NCBI GenBank assembly: GCA_945862045.1
Contig: CAMAWR010000002.1
Coordinates: 52,676 to 116,675 of the forward strand
DNA from: Bifidobacterium breve
GTDB taxonomy: Bacteria > Actinomycetota > Acidimicrobiia > Acidimicrobiales > Ilumatobacteraceae
Direction of reading: 5' to 3'
DNA: 64,000 nt
This document shows, in pieces, positions 54,370 through 63,263 of the stretch; position 1 is the first letter of the stretch, and every line of letters begins with the position of its first letter. A model generated the notes under the pieces. It was not told where the DNA came from, did no database searches, and saw nothing but the letters and a program-made list of their open reading frames with translations. A program made the position numbers and the translations under genes.

Positions 54370-55824
54370 ATTAGTACATCGGCAGTAAATGCACAGCCAA
54401 ACCTCAAGTATTCATACCGAGTCTTAGCACTCACCTCCATCTCGGTTTTTCTCGTCTCGTTGGACTTGTCGATCGTCGTCGTCGCCAAGCGAACCATTGA
54501 CGACGACCTTGGTGGCGGCAGCCTGCTCACCTGGGTGTTTTCTGCGTATGCAATCGCCTATGCCGCAGCACTTCTAACGGCTGGCCGCTTTGCTGATGTC
54601 TTCGGGCGCAAGCGGAGTTTCCTGCGTGGAGTGTTGTGGTTTAGTTTCGGCTCGCTGCTCTGTGGCATTGCACCAAGTGCATGGTTCTTGGTAGCGGCTC
54701 GGGTGGTGCAAGCCTTCGGTGGTGCGCAACTCACACCAGCGTCGTTGGCACTTGTTCTTCCTGAGTTTCCCGTCGAAAAGCGCACGCAGGCAATCGCGGT
54801 CTGGAGCGCATCGGGTGGGCTTGCAGCTGCACTCGGGCCGTCGGTCGGTGGACTTCTTGTCGAAGCACTTGGCTGGCGCTCGATGTTCTTCATCAATATT
54901 CCCTTCACGGTGCTCATCGTCGTGCTCGGTAGAAAACTTTTACGTGAGTCGAAAGACCCGAACGCAGAACGACGGGTGGATTATCTGAGTGCAGTGCTCG
55001 GATTCTCGGGGGTTGCATTGGTCGTGCTGGGTATCTCACAAAGTGAGGTTTGGGGTTGGGCTGATCGTGCCACTGTCACGGCACTGATCAGCGGTGCCAT
55101 CCTGTGCGCTGCATTCGCCCTGCGTTGCCACCGCGCAACCCACCCGATTCTTGATTTGTCACTTTTCCGGTTGCGCTTCGTGGTGGCGGCAAACGTTGCA
55201 GGCATTCTCTTCAGCATGGGTTTCATTGGGATGTGGTTACTCAACACGTTTTGGCTACAGGCCGTATGGGGTTACAGCGTGGCGACGTCGGGTCTGGCCA
55301 CCTTTCCGGGCCCCGCCTGTGCTGCATTCGTTGCACCATTCGCCGGAAAGTACGCCGACCGTTTCGGGCACTCGCGGGTGCTGTTCGTCGGGGCGCTTTT
55401 GCTCGCCGGAGGTACTTTGGGGTTGCGGGGCACGATTCCCGACTCGCCTGCGTATGTCACGCATTATCTGCCGTGGATGATTATGACCGGTGTCGGTGTC
55501 GGGCTCAGCATTTCGACCTTGTCAAGTTCAGCGGTCGCATTTTTGAGGCCCACTCAGTTGGCGATGGGCTCGGCGCTCAACAATACGTTTCGGCAAGTAG
55601 GCACGGCACTCGGCGCGGCACTTTCATTGGCCATCGCGGCCCCTGCGTTCACCCGCATCGACGCTGCCCGACAGAATGGTGCATCGGTGCTCGACGTATC
55701 CAAGGCAGAGATTCGTGGCGCCTGGCTGATGAACGCCGCGTTGTACGGGGTGGCCGGGCTGGCAATGATCACGATCTTCAAACGCCCGAGTGAATCGCAA
55801 ATCAACGACGCTCGCGGTGTCTAG
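54370..55824 (+). CDS. MFS drug exporter (DHA2/EmrB-QacA-like) lacking a canonical start codon at the expected place
   Basis: The first ATG/GTG/TTG in frame is TTG at 54460, inside transmembrane helix 1. The homologous helix clearly starts earlier (VLALTSISVFLVSLDLSIVVV), encoded by in-frame sequence back to a TAA stop at 54358-54360. The only plausible start there is ATT at 54370. From 54460 the protein is 454 residues with about 14 helices; motif A-like GRFADVFGRKRSF and motif C-like GGLAAALGPSVGG identify the DHA2 drug:proton antiporters. The substrate is unknown. The convergent stop overlaps the next gene by 4 bp (CTAG). Confidence 0.82.
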   Translation: MSTSAVNAQPNLKYSYRVLALTSISVFLVSLDLSIVVVAKRTIDDDLGGGSLLTWVFSAYAIAYAAALLTAGRFADVFGRKRSFLRGVLWFSFGSLLCGIAPSAWFLVAARVVQAFGGAQLTPASLALVLPEFPVEKRTQAIAVWSASGGLAAALGPSVGGLLVEALGWRSMFFINIPFTVLIVVLGRKLLRESKDPNAERRVDYLSAVLGFSGVALVVLGISQSEVWGWADRATVTALISGAILCAAFALRCHRATHPILDLSLFRLRFVVAANVAGILFSMGFIGMWLLNTFWLQAVWGYSVATSGLATFPGPACAAFVAPFAGKYADRFGHSRVLFVGALLLAGGTLGLRGTIPDSPAYVTHYLPWMIMTGVGVGLSISTLSSSAVAFLRPTQLAMGSALNNTFRQVGTALGAALSLAIAAPAFTRIDAARQNGASVLDVSKAEIRGAWLMNAALYGVAGLAMITIFKRPSESQINDARGV

Positions 55825-56168
55825 TCGCGGTCGCGGCGCGCTCTTCCGAGCACGGTTGATACCACGCTGATAATTGCCCCGGCGCCAAATGCCGACCAAA
55901 AACTCCGTACTTCAAGTGCGGCACTCACATCGCCGACCAACATCAGCATCCAGGCATTCACCACAATGCCAAACATTCCCAGCGTCAAGATGAGCGCTGG
56001 AAACGCCACCAAACGAATGAGGTTTCCGACGATTACGTTTGCCAGCCCGAAGAGTGCCGCTACCCACAGATGATTCCAGACTCCATCGGTGATGTTCACC
56101 CCGCCGATCACCACATCGGCGAGCCACACCGCGATGGTGAGCACCACCCAGCGTGAAATGAGTTTCAT
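55821..56168 (-). CDS. Phage holin-like 4-TM membrane protein (PF04020 family)
   Basis: 115 residues, four hydrophobic helices. It begins MKLISRWVVLTIAVWLAD and has GLANVIVGNLIRLVAFPALI, followed by GMFGIVVNAWMLMLVGD, the pattern of the phage_holin_4_2 / DUF360 membrane family. Despite the name these are chromosomal proteins of unknown function. It overlaps the Ddn-like gene by 4 bp, so the two share a transcript. Confidence 0.8.
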   Translation of the reverse strand: MKLISRWVVLTIAVWLADVVIGGVNITDGVWNHLWVAALFGLANVIVGNLIRLVAFPALILTLGMFGIVVNAWMLMLVGDVSAALEVRSFWSAFGAGAIISVVSTVLGRARRDRD

Positions 56169-56620
56169 GTGTTGTCGGCGGGAGTGGCCACGAATAGGGG
56201 GATTCGTCGCGAGGTCTTCTCCTTGTACTTCTCATACTGCGGAAATACAGCAACACTGCGGCGCCACCATTCGTCGTACTCCGCCCCATCAACGAGGCGA
56301 ACGGTGACGAAGAACGGCGCAGGCCCGTCCTGCACCGTCACCTCTGTCGGATGCCCAACCAAGTTGTGATACCACGCGGGATGCTTTGGTGCACCGCCAT
56401 AAGAAGCGACTAGTGCGTATTCTCCGTCGTGTTCCACTCGCATCAACGCGATCTTGCGCACACTGCCAGACGCTGCACCACGCATCGCGACGATGATGAC
56501 AGGTATGCCCGTCTCCAGCAGCGTGGCTGCTTGCTTGCCACCTGTTCGCTCGTACGTGTCCACTTGGTCGCGCACCCACTGCATGGTGCTGGGAATGTAG
56601 GTTCCGACGAGTTGCGGCAT
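56165..56620 (-). CDS. Deazaflavin (F420)-dependent nitroreductase-like protein (Ddn family)
   Basis: 151 residues with the Ddn split-barrel signature: VRKIALMRVEHDGEYALVAS and GGAPKHPAWYHNLVGHPTEV, ending with EYDEWWRRSVAVFPQYEKYK. These actinobacterial enzymes use reduced F420 and include the protein that activates pretomanid. Natural substrates are probably quinones. It starts 12 bp before the end of the aldehyde dehydrogenase gene region on the same strand, so it may be co-transcribed with it. Confidence 0.88.
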   Translation of the reverse strand: MPQLVGTYIPSTMQWVRDQVDTYERTGGKQAATLLETGIPVIIVAMRGAASGSVRKIALMRVEHDGEYALVASYGGAPKHPAWYHNLVGHPTEVTVQDGPAPFFVTVRLVDGAEYDEWWRRSVAVFPQYEKYKEKTSRRIPLFVATPADNT

Positions 56621-56632
56621 TATCGAAGCCTG

Positions 56633-58168
56633 TCAGGTTTTCGGGTAACGCGACCCATCGGGAAAGTTGCCGTACAAGGGGCGCTCACCATTGGTCACCG
56701 AATCGACGAGCAAATCGCCGCCAACGAATGCACCCTTCCACGAACCACCACGCCCACCGAACACTTCGTCGCGATCACCACGCGAGCGTGGTTTGTTGAT
56801 ACCTACCTTGAACGACTGAATCTCGTCGGACACCCGCTCGACAAAAGCCATGTCGTCGGTAGCCACTGACGCCACCAACGAACCGTTGGAGGCGTTCATC
56901 GCGCTCAGGAACTCTGCCTCGGTGTCCACCACAACGATGGAGTCGATCGGCCCGAATGGTTCGGCATGGTGCAGCGACCAGGCCGACGGTGGCTCGAGCA
57001 CGCACGACGGCGCGGCATATGCCGACGTGTCTTGACCATCAATGAACCGCCCCTTGTTCAATGCTGCGTGCAACAGTGGGATGCCACCGGTGCTGATGGC
57101 TTCTTCGAATTGGGCGGCCAGATTTTCGGCCTTCGACCGCTGAATCACGGGGCCAAAGTCAAGGTCGGGCAACGCGTCATCATCATTCTCGACCGCACAT
57201 GGGTGCCCGAACTTCAGTGACGCCACCACCGGGTAGTACATCTCGAGAAAATCCGGCAGCAAACGTCGCTGCACTACATAGCGCGGATACGCGGTGCAGC
57301 GTTGTTTGGCGTAGGCAAAACCTTTTTTAAGATGCCCCGCCAAATCGTTCCACTGCGAATAGTTCCACACCCCCCAGGCGTTCAGACCTTCTTGTTCGAG
57401 CACATGTCGCTTACGCAAGTCCGCGAGACGCGTGGCAACTTTGCGACCATTCGTTCGACCACCAACGAAGACCAACGCACCAAGCTCGGGCGTGCTGATG
57501 AGCGCTTCGCTGAGTTCGGCACCGCTGCCCGACACCAAAGTTGCGGGCAGACCGGCGCGTGCCATCATGGCGTGCGCCAACGTGAGTGCGTGAAAGCCGC
57601 CCTGCGTCGGGGTTTTAGCCACCACCGCATTACCAGCCAGCAGTTGCACCAGTTCGGCATGCACCAACACACTGAGCGGATAGTTCCATGAAGCAATGTT
57701 CGATACTGGCCCGTCGAGCGGCACGCGATCTTTGATCTGGCGTTCAATCTGCGTGAGGTACCACTCGACACCATCCAGGCAGCGATCAATGTCGTCGCAG
57801 GCAAGTTTCCATGGCTTGCCGATTTCCCACATGAGCAGACCAGCAATCACTTCACGCTGCTCGCGCAACAGTGCAACCGCCTTGGTCACCCGGCGCATAC
57901 GTTCATCGAGAGGTGTTTTCGACCATTCGGCATCTTGTTTGACGGCGAGCGCCATGGCGCGATGTGCCTCGACAGACGTGATGATCGGTGCACCAATAAT
58001 TTGTGAGCCGTCCACCGGCACCACGTGCGGTCGCGTGGTACCACCACTCGCCCACTCGCCACCAATCAGATTGCGCAGTGACTGCGCGTCAAAGGCCTCG
58101 GGCGCAACTGCACGAGCCCGGCCATGGAAATCACCGAATGATGTTCCTGGTTTTACGTGCAACGGCAT
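56633..58168 (-). CDS. Aldehyde dehydrogenase superfamily protein, divergent subgroup
   Basis: 511 residues. The NAD-binding segment, catalytic Cys in KQRCTAYPR and general-base Glu in HVLEQEGLNAWG are recognisable, but the surroundings differ from classical ALDH: the cofactor-binding KPSE is KTPTQGG and the usual LELGGKxP is replaced. The C-terminus has FGGRGGSWKGAFVGGD. It probably oxidises an aldehyde to an acid; substrate unknown. The ATG is preceded by a divergent Fur gene 68 bp away. Confidence 0.82.
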   Translation of the reverse strand: MPLHVKPGTSFGDFHGRARAVAPEAFDAQSLRNLIGGEWASGGTTRPHVVPVDGSQIIGAPIITSVEAHRAMALAVKQDAEWSKTPLDERMRRVTKAVALLREQREVIAGLLMWEIGKPWKLACDDIDRCLDGVEWYLTQIERQIKDRVPLDGPVSNIASWNYPLSVLVHAELVQLLAGNAVVAKTPTQGGFHALTLAHAMMARAGLPATLVSGSGAELSEALISTPELGALVFVGGRTNGRKVATRLADLRKRHVLEQEGLNAWGVWNYSQWNDLAGHLKKGFAYAKQRCTAYPRYVVQRRLLPDFLEMYYPVVASLKFGHPCAVENDDDALPDLDFGPVIQRSKAENLAAQFEEAISTGGIPLLHAALNKGRFIDGQDTSAYAAPSCVLEPPSAWSLHHAEPFGPIDSIVVVDTEAEFLSAMNASNGSLVASVATDDMAFVERVSDEIQSFKVGINKPRSRGDRDEVFGGRGGSWKGAFVGGDLLVDSVTNGERPLYGNFPDGSRYPKT

Positions 58169-58236
58169 GAATACACGCTACGAGGATTGCCCGTGAAGTA
58201 CATATCCAAGCGGGTCACCTCGGTACGCTCATCACA

Positions 58237-58680
58237 ATGGCAAACCAGACAGCGGCAATACACGAGCAAATCGGCCACCGTTTACGCGAATCCGGCCTTA
58301 CCTACACGACGGGTCGGCGCCAATTGGTTGATCTCTTGCTCAAGCACGGTCGGCCCGTCAGCATGCCGGAATTGCTGAAGGCACGGACACGTCTGACCCA
58401 AAGTTCCATGTACCGCAACCTCGCCGATCTTGAACGTGTCGGCATCATTCACAGGGTTGCCGGCAGCGATGACCACGCACGTTACGAACTTGACGAGGCA
58501 CTCATCGGTCACCACCATCACTTGATTTGCGACAAATGTGGATCAATCGACGACTTCGAAGTCACACCCGCTACCGAGCGGGCGCTCGACAAGGCACTAC
58601 GCAGCGCCGCCAAGTCGTCACGCTTTTCGCTCACCAGCCATCGTCTTGATGCCATTGGTCTTTGTGTGAGTTGTCGGTAA
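58237..58680 (+). CDS. Fur-family metalloregulator
   Basis: 147 residues. Winged helix at about 10-85 (TYTTGRRQLVDLLLKHGRPVSMPELL, quoted as TYTTGRRQLVDLLL and KHGRPVSMPELL; recognition SSMYRNLADLERVGI). The regulatory HHHHLICDKCGS and C-terminal CVSC give the two CxxC zinc-site pairs. It may sense Fe(II), Zn(II) or peroxide; the sequence cannot decide between Fur, Zur and PerR. The stop abuts the start of the HAD gene directly (TAA then ATG). Confidence 0.9.
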   Translation: MANQTAAIHEQIGHRLRESGLTYTTGRRQLVDLLLKHGRPVSMPELLKARTRLTQSSMYRNLADLERVGIIHRVAGSDDHARYELDEALIGHHHHLICDKCGSIDDFEVTPATERALDKALRSAAKSSRFSLTSHRLDAIGLCVSCR

Positions 58681-59436
58681 ATGACCATGCGCCTCGCGGA
58701 TGCCCGGCTCTTGAGTTTCGACTGTTACGGCACCCTCGTCGACTGGGAGCTCGGTATCGCCGAGACAGTCACACGACTCGCCAGTCAGTACGGCGTGCGG
58801 CCACTCGAAGCCGAAATTCTCTCGCTCTTTGCCTCGCACGAAACCCACGTGCAGGATGCAAATCCATCATGGACGTATCCCGTCATTCTCGCCGAGACCT
58901 GGCGTCGCATGGCTACGAGCATGGGTTTGGCGAACCCTTCCAGCAATGCCGCACAGGGCGAATTCGACGCGCGAACTTTCGCCGCGTCAGTGCCATCATG
59001 GCCGGTGTTCGCTGACAGCCATCAGGCACTGCTCGATCTACAGCAACGGTGCAAGTTGGTGATTCTTTCGAACGTCGACAACGAAAGCTTCGCTGGTTCA
59101 AACATGCAGCTTGATGTCACATTTGATGCTGTTCTCACCGCGCAAGACATCGGCTCGTACAAACCCGATCTCAACAATTTCCACGTGTTGCTGAAACAAG
59201 CACGCGAATTGGGCGTCACACCCGAGCAGCACCTGCACGTGGCGCAAAGTTTGTTCCACGACCATGTTCCCGCCCAGCAGATTGGCCTCAACACGGTGTG
59301 GATCAACCGTTACGGTGCGAAACGTGCTGCTGCCGGCTCACTCGGGGCCACACCAGCGGCCGCACCGATCGTGCCCCACTGGGAGTTTCCAACATTGCGC
59401 GCGTTCGCCGACGCGCTACTTGCTGACGCAACATAA
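58681..59436 (+). CDS. HAD-superfamily hydrolase, haloacid dehalogenase-like
   Basis: 251 residues. Nucleophile Asp14 in LLSFDCYGTLVDW, followed by motif II Ser/Asn in LVILSNVDN and motif III/IV around AQDIGSYKPDLNNF. The cap domain and DWELGI start match type II L-2-haloacid dehalogenase-like proteins; a phosphatase role is the alternative. It is translationally adjacent to the Fur gene with no spacer. Confidence 0.85.
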   Translation: MTMRLADARLLSFDCYGTLVDWELGIAETVTRLASQYGVRPLEAEILSLFASHETHVQDANPSWTYPVILAETWRRMATSMGLANPSSNAAQGEFDARTFAASVPSWPVFADSHQALLDLQQRCKLVILSNVDNESFAGSNMQLDVTFDAVLTAQDIGSYKPDLNNFHVLLKQARELGVTPEQHLHVAQSLFHDHVPAQQIGLNTVWINRYGAKRAAAGSLGATPAAAPIVPHWEFPTLRAFADALLADAT

Positions 59437-59450
59437 CTCCACACGAATAT

Positions 59451-60785
59451 CTATTCGATTCGCAAGACCCACACCGGTGTGTCGTCTGGTCGCACGGGCA
59501 ACGTCAGACGATCCCCCTTGCGCAGCACACGGGCGCCGTTGTGCACGAGGCGAACATCACCTTTCGGTAGACCCGTGATCTGTACGACCGCAGAGTCGGG
59601 GCGCTCGCACACCATTGCATAGGTGGCACCATCGGTGCCTCTCGTGAGGCGAACTTCAGCACCAAAGTCGGTGGTAAGTCGCGACTGCTCGTGCGGTCGA
59701 CTGCCGTAGATGGCGGCGCCGTTGGTTGCCAGCCACTGTCCGATTGCCATGACCCGTATCTGCTGTGCCCATGGAATGTAGCCACCGGGCATCGCACCGA
59801 TGTTCAAGAGCAAATTACCGCCGTCGGCGACTATGTTCACCAACATTCGCACAAGTTCGGGAATGCTTGCATAGGTCGACTCATTTTCGAACTGCATGTA
59901 GCCGAAACTGCTTCCGATGCCACGACAGACCTCGAATTTTTTACCACTCTGCGGCGTTCCGGACGAATATTCGGGCGTTGTGAAATCGGCGTGGCTGGTT
60001 CCGCCCATCACCCCGAAAATGTCGTAGCGGTCGTTGACCACACCATCCGGATTGCCGTTGTAGTAGTCGGCAATCAGTTGCACGGCGCCATCGGTTGCGC
60101 GCGGATGCCCGATGTCATGCCACATCACATCAGGGCGATAGCGGGCGATAAGTTCGCGCCAGTGGGCATCGACGTATGCGCAATAGCGATCATCCTGCGG
60201 GATCGCCGCGAAGAGTGAGGCAACGCTGTCGATACCGAGGCCTTGAAATGTCCAGTCGAGCCCACCCGAGTAATACGTGCCGAAGCGCAGACCTGCACCG
60301 CGTGCCGCTACTGCAAGTTCGCCGACGAGGTCACGCTCTGGTTGCCAACGTTTGCCATGAACTGGATTCGGCGTTGCCGACGGCCACATCAATGCGCCGT
60401 CATGGTGTTTTGTGACAGCGACGCAGTAGCGGGCACCAGAGCAACGCAACAGTTCCTGCCAGGCACCGACGTTCCAATCTTGTGCCAATGCAAAGAATGT
60501 GTCTACAAATGTGCCGTAGTCAGGCGAGCCGAGCAGCGTGCTGTGGTATTCCGCTGCTGGCGACTCTGCGATGGCAATTGAGTTCTGGTACCACTCTGCA
60601 TACGGAGTCTTTGCAAAAGCTGCACGCTCGCCTTCCTCCCGCGCCAACGCAAAAGGGTCAAGACCTGTCGTTCCGAATGATGGAACCGAACTGACCGTCC
60701 AATGACTAAAGATTCCGAACTTTGCATCATCAAACCATTTCGGTAACGGATGGGTACGCAATGACTCAGAGGTTGGCAGGTACAT
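59451..60785 (-). CDS. Alpha-L-fucosidase (GH29)
   Basis: 444 residues. GH29 signatures: KFGIFSHWTVSSVPSF near the N-terminus, AVTKHHDGALMWPS (about 123-136), and the nucleophile region RPDVMWHDIGHP with Asp224. The C-terminal beta-sandwich (about 360-444) is present. There is no signal peptide, so it is either cytosolic or exported by another route. It would release fucose from imported oligosaccharides. It converges with the HAD gene over 14 bp. Confidence 0.9.
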   Translation of the reverse strand: MYLPTSESLRTHPLPKWFDDAKFGIFSHWTVSSVPSFGTTGLDPFALAREEGERAAFAKTPYAEWYQNSIAIAESPAAEYHSTLLGSPDYGTFVDTFFALAQDWNVGAWQELLRCSGARYCVAVTKHHDGALMWPSATPNPVHGKRWQPERDLVGELAVAARGAGLRFGTYYSGGLDWTFQGLGIDSVASLFAAIPQDDRYCAYVDAHWRELIARYRPDVMWHDIGHPRATDGAVQLIADYYNGNPDGVVNDRYDIFGVMGGTSHADFTTPEYSSGTPQSGKKFEVCRGIGSSFGYMQFENESTYASIPELVRMLVNIVADGGNLLLNIGAMPGGYIPWAQQIRVMAIGQWLATNGAAIYGSRPHEQSRLTTDFGAEVRLTRGTDGATYAMVCERPDSAVVQITGLPKGDVRLVHNGARVLRKGDRLTLPVRPDDTPVWVLRIE

Positions 60786-60898
60786 GCAGTAAACCTCACC
60801 GTACGCTAATCGCCCAATGATTGCGACCGTCTGGTGTCATTATCAAATGCCGTCGACGCCGAGTGATGACCTATGCTCTGCCCCAGAGAGGTACCAAT

Positions 60899-61924
60899 AT
60901 GCGCGTGCGACTGCTGGAATCTGACGAATTCATGCACCCGCTTGGGCCAGAAACGAACTTCAACGAAAGCATGTACATCAACTGCTTTGATCACACTTCA
61001 AAACTCGGTGTGTGGTTGCGTATGGGTAACCGCGCCAACGAGGGTTACGCCGAAATGACCGTCTGTATCTATCTGCCTGATGGTCGTGTCGGCTTTATGT
61101 TCAATCGGCCGAACATCTCGCACAACGATGCTCTCGATGCTGGTGGTCTCACCTGGAAGATGCACACGCCGTTTGAGCACCTGAGTGTCGACTTTGCGGG
61201 CAAGGTTTTGATGCTCACCGACCCGTATCAAATGTCAAATCCTCGTGAGGCCTTCAAAAATAATCCATTCGTCGAGTGTGAGGTGCGTCTTGACTTTCGT
61301 GGCAAGGGTCGCCCCAGCATGTTCGGTGGCGAACCCGAAGAACCGCATGAACGCCCCGAAGAGCAATTCGCTCGAGGCCATTACGAGCAGCTCGTCACCG
61401 GCGACGGGTCGTTGCGTGTTGGCAGCGAAGAGTTCGCAATATCGGGTTTTGGTCTACGCGATCACTCGTGGGGCCCACGTTTTTGGCAGGCACCGTGGTA
61501 CTACCGCTGGCTGACCGCAAACTTCGGTGATGATCTCGGCTTCATGGCCAGTCGTGTCGCCCGCAAAGACTCCGGTGGCACCCGTGGCGGGTTCGTGTGG
61601 GACGCCGGCCAGATTCACTTGTGCGACGGAGTGCAGATTTCGACCGTCACACAGTCAGACGAGCACTTTCACAAGCACGTCACTGGCACGTTGAGCAGCA
61701 CCTCAGCAAAAAAATCATGGTCATTCGAGGGTCAGGTACGCACGCTCATTCCGCTTCGTAATCGCCGACAAGATCCTGCCGGTAACTGGATGCACACACG
61801 CATCAGTGAAGGCATGACCGAATGGAAGATGACATCCGCAGACCACGCCGGTCGAATTGGCTACGGCATGAGTGAATACTTGGATCAAATCATCGACTCC
61901 CAACCCGTCGGTATCGCCGAATAA
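60899..61924 (+). CDS. Lipocalin-like protein of the DUF7064/DUF7065 (AttH-like) type
   Basis: 341 residues from the ATG at 60899, preceded by GAGAGG eight bases upstream (an ATG at 60866 adds 11 residues). Tandem beta-barrel architecture resembling the AttH/CrtC lipocalin families: SMYINCFDHTSKLGVWLRMG and YAEMTVCIYLPDGRVGFMFN in the first half, FGLRDHSWGPRFWQAPWYYR in the second. The HSWG-like motif is a family hallmark. It precedes an aminoglycoside-phosphotransferase-like gene; a role in lipid or terpenoid metabolism is a guess. Confidence 0.7.
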   Translation: MRVRLLESDEFMHPLGPETNFNESMYINCFDHTSKLGVWLRMGNRANEGYAEMTVCIYLPDGRVGFMFNRPNISHNDALDAGGLTWKMHTPFEHLSVDFAGKVLMLTDPYQMSNPREAFKNNPFVECEVRLDFRGKGRPSMFGGEPEEPHERPEEQFARGHYEQLVTGDGSLRVGSEEFAISGFGLRDHSWGPRFWQAPWYYRWLTANFGDDLGFMASRVARKDSGGTRGGFVWDAGQIHLCDGVQISTVTQSDEHFHKHVTGTLSSTSAKKSWSFEGQVRTLIPLRNRRQDPAGNWMHTRISEGMTEWKMTSADHAGRIGYGMSEYLDQIIDSQPVGIAE

Positions 61925-61934
61925 CTGTCACGGC

Positions 61935-62882
61935 GTGATCCAAGACGAAACGCTGGCTCGACAATTGTCGACGGCGCTTGGTGGGGTACGAGTCGAATTA
62001 CTCGAGCGTCTTTCGGGTGGGGCCTCGCGAGAAACTTGGCAGTTGTCAGCAGGTGGTGATGACCTCGTCCTGCAGCGCTTACGGCGTGGTGCGGTGACGC
62101 GAATCGACGGTGAAATCGCTGTGCTGCGCCTTGCCGGCCAGCACGGCGTGCCGGTGCCCGAGGTGGTCGTCGATGGTTCGGCGTCATCCACACTTGAGCG
62201 ACCCTTCGTAATTGTGCGCAAAATTGGTGGCGAGTCGATTGCCCGCAAGATTCTGCGTGATGACCGATACACGGCTGCCCGCACACGGCTACCCGCCGAT
62301 CTTGCGCGCGCTGCAGCCCAAATTCATTCACTCCCTCTTTCCACGTTGACGGCAATGGCCGACACCGATCAACTCACCGCCATGTATGGGCTGCTGGATG
62401 CACTCCATGATCCACATCCGGCATTTGAAATCGCCCTGCGGTGGCTCGAACTCAACCGTCCTTCACCTCGCCCGACAGTGCTCGTGCACGGCGATTTACG
62501 GCTCGGAAATCTGCTCGTCAATGACGAGGGTTTGACCGGGGTGCTCGACTGGGAACTCAGTCACCTCGGGAGCCCGACTGAAGATCTCGGCTGGATGTGC
62601 GTGCGTGCGTGGCGTTTTGGGTCACCGTTGGCTGCGGCGGGTGTGTGCAGCCGCGAGGACCTCCTGCGACACTACGAGTCGGCCGGTGGTGCGAACATTT
62701 CGACTGATGAACTGCGCTGGTGGGAGGTGCTCGGCACCATCAAGTGGGGGCTCATCTGCATTATGCAGTCACAAACACATCTCAGTGGTCTGGTCAACAG
62801 TCACGAGTTGGCGATTCTCGGGCGGCGAGTGAGCGAAAATGAGTGGGATGTACTGAACCTGCTGACCGCAGCAACCATATGA
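61935..62882 (+). CDS. Aminoglycoside phosphotransferase-like kinase (acyl-CoA-associated type)
   Basis: 315 residues from the GTG at 61935, ten bases after the upstream stop. Kinase-like core: catalytic loop VLVHGDLRLGNLLV (His185, Asp187, Asn192) and metal-binding Asp205 in GVLDWELSHLG. The N-lobe has GGASRETWQLS. Such APH-like kinases next to acyl-CoA dehydrogenases phosphorylate hydroxyacyl compounds (ACAD10-like); no dehydrogenase is in the window. The stop overlaps the following DUF6285-like gene by 4 bp. Confidence 0.85.
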   Translation: MIQDETLARQLSTALGGVRVELLERLSGGASRETWQLSAGGDDLVLQRLRRGAVTRIDGEIAVLRLAGQHGVPVPEVVVDGSASSTLERPFVIVRKIGGESIARKILRDDRYTAARTRLPADLARAAAQIHSLPLSTLTAMADTDQLTAMYGLLDALHDPHPAFEIALRWLELNRPSPRPTVLVHGDLRLGNLLVNDEGLTGVLDWELSHLGSPTEDLGWMCVRAWRFGSPLAAAGVCSREDLLRHYESAGGANISTDELRWWEVLGTIKWGLICIMQSQTHLSGLVNSHELAILGRRVSENEWDVLNLLTAATI

Positions 62883-63226
62883 GTGCCCCCCACGACCAAC
62901 CGACGATGACCGAGATCGTCCGTGCAGTGAGCCAATGGTGGGCACAAGCCTCTTTGTCACCTGACTCTCGGCGACGACAATTCGAAATCCGTGTGGCACT
63001 CAACGCACTCGACATCGTTACGCGTGAATTGCCCGTGCAAGCCCAGCACCGCCACGACCACCAACGACGCCTGAGCACGCTTGGCCACCAAAGCGATGCA
63101 TCACTCGCCATGGCGATTCGCGCCGGCGCCTACGACAACGAATTACCAGGTGTCATTGCGGTATTGCAGCCATCAATACGCGACAAGGTATCGGTTGCCA
63201 ATCCACGTTGGCTCGAACCAGACTGA
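62879..63226 (+). CDS. DUF6285-like small helical protein
   Basis: 115 residues from the ATG overlapping the kinase stop. Helical, with DSRRRQFEIRVALNALDIVTRELP as a recognisable core (quoted as RRRQFEIRVALNALDIV). Proteins of this size and sequence are annotated DUF6285 and occur directly after APH-like kinases, so they probably work as a pair. Function unknown. Confidence 0.7.
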   Translation: MSAPHDQPTMTEIVRAVSQWWAQASLSPDSRRRQFEIRVALNALDIVTRELPVQAQHRHDHQRRLSTLGHQSDASLAMAIRAGAYDNELPGVIAVLQPSIRDKVSVANPRWLEPD

Positions 63227-63263
63227 CACCCGAAATGCGGAGGTGACTGCTACTTTCTAGGTC

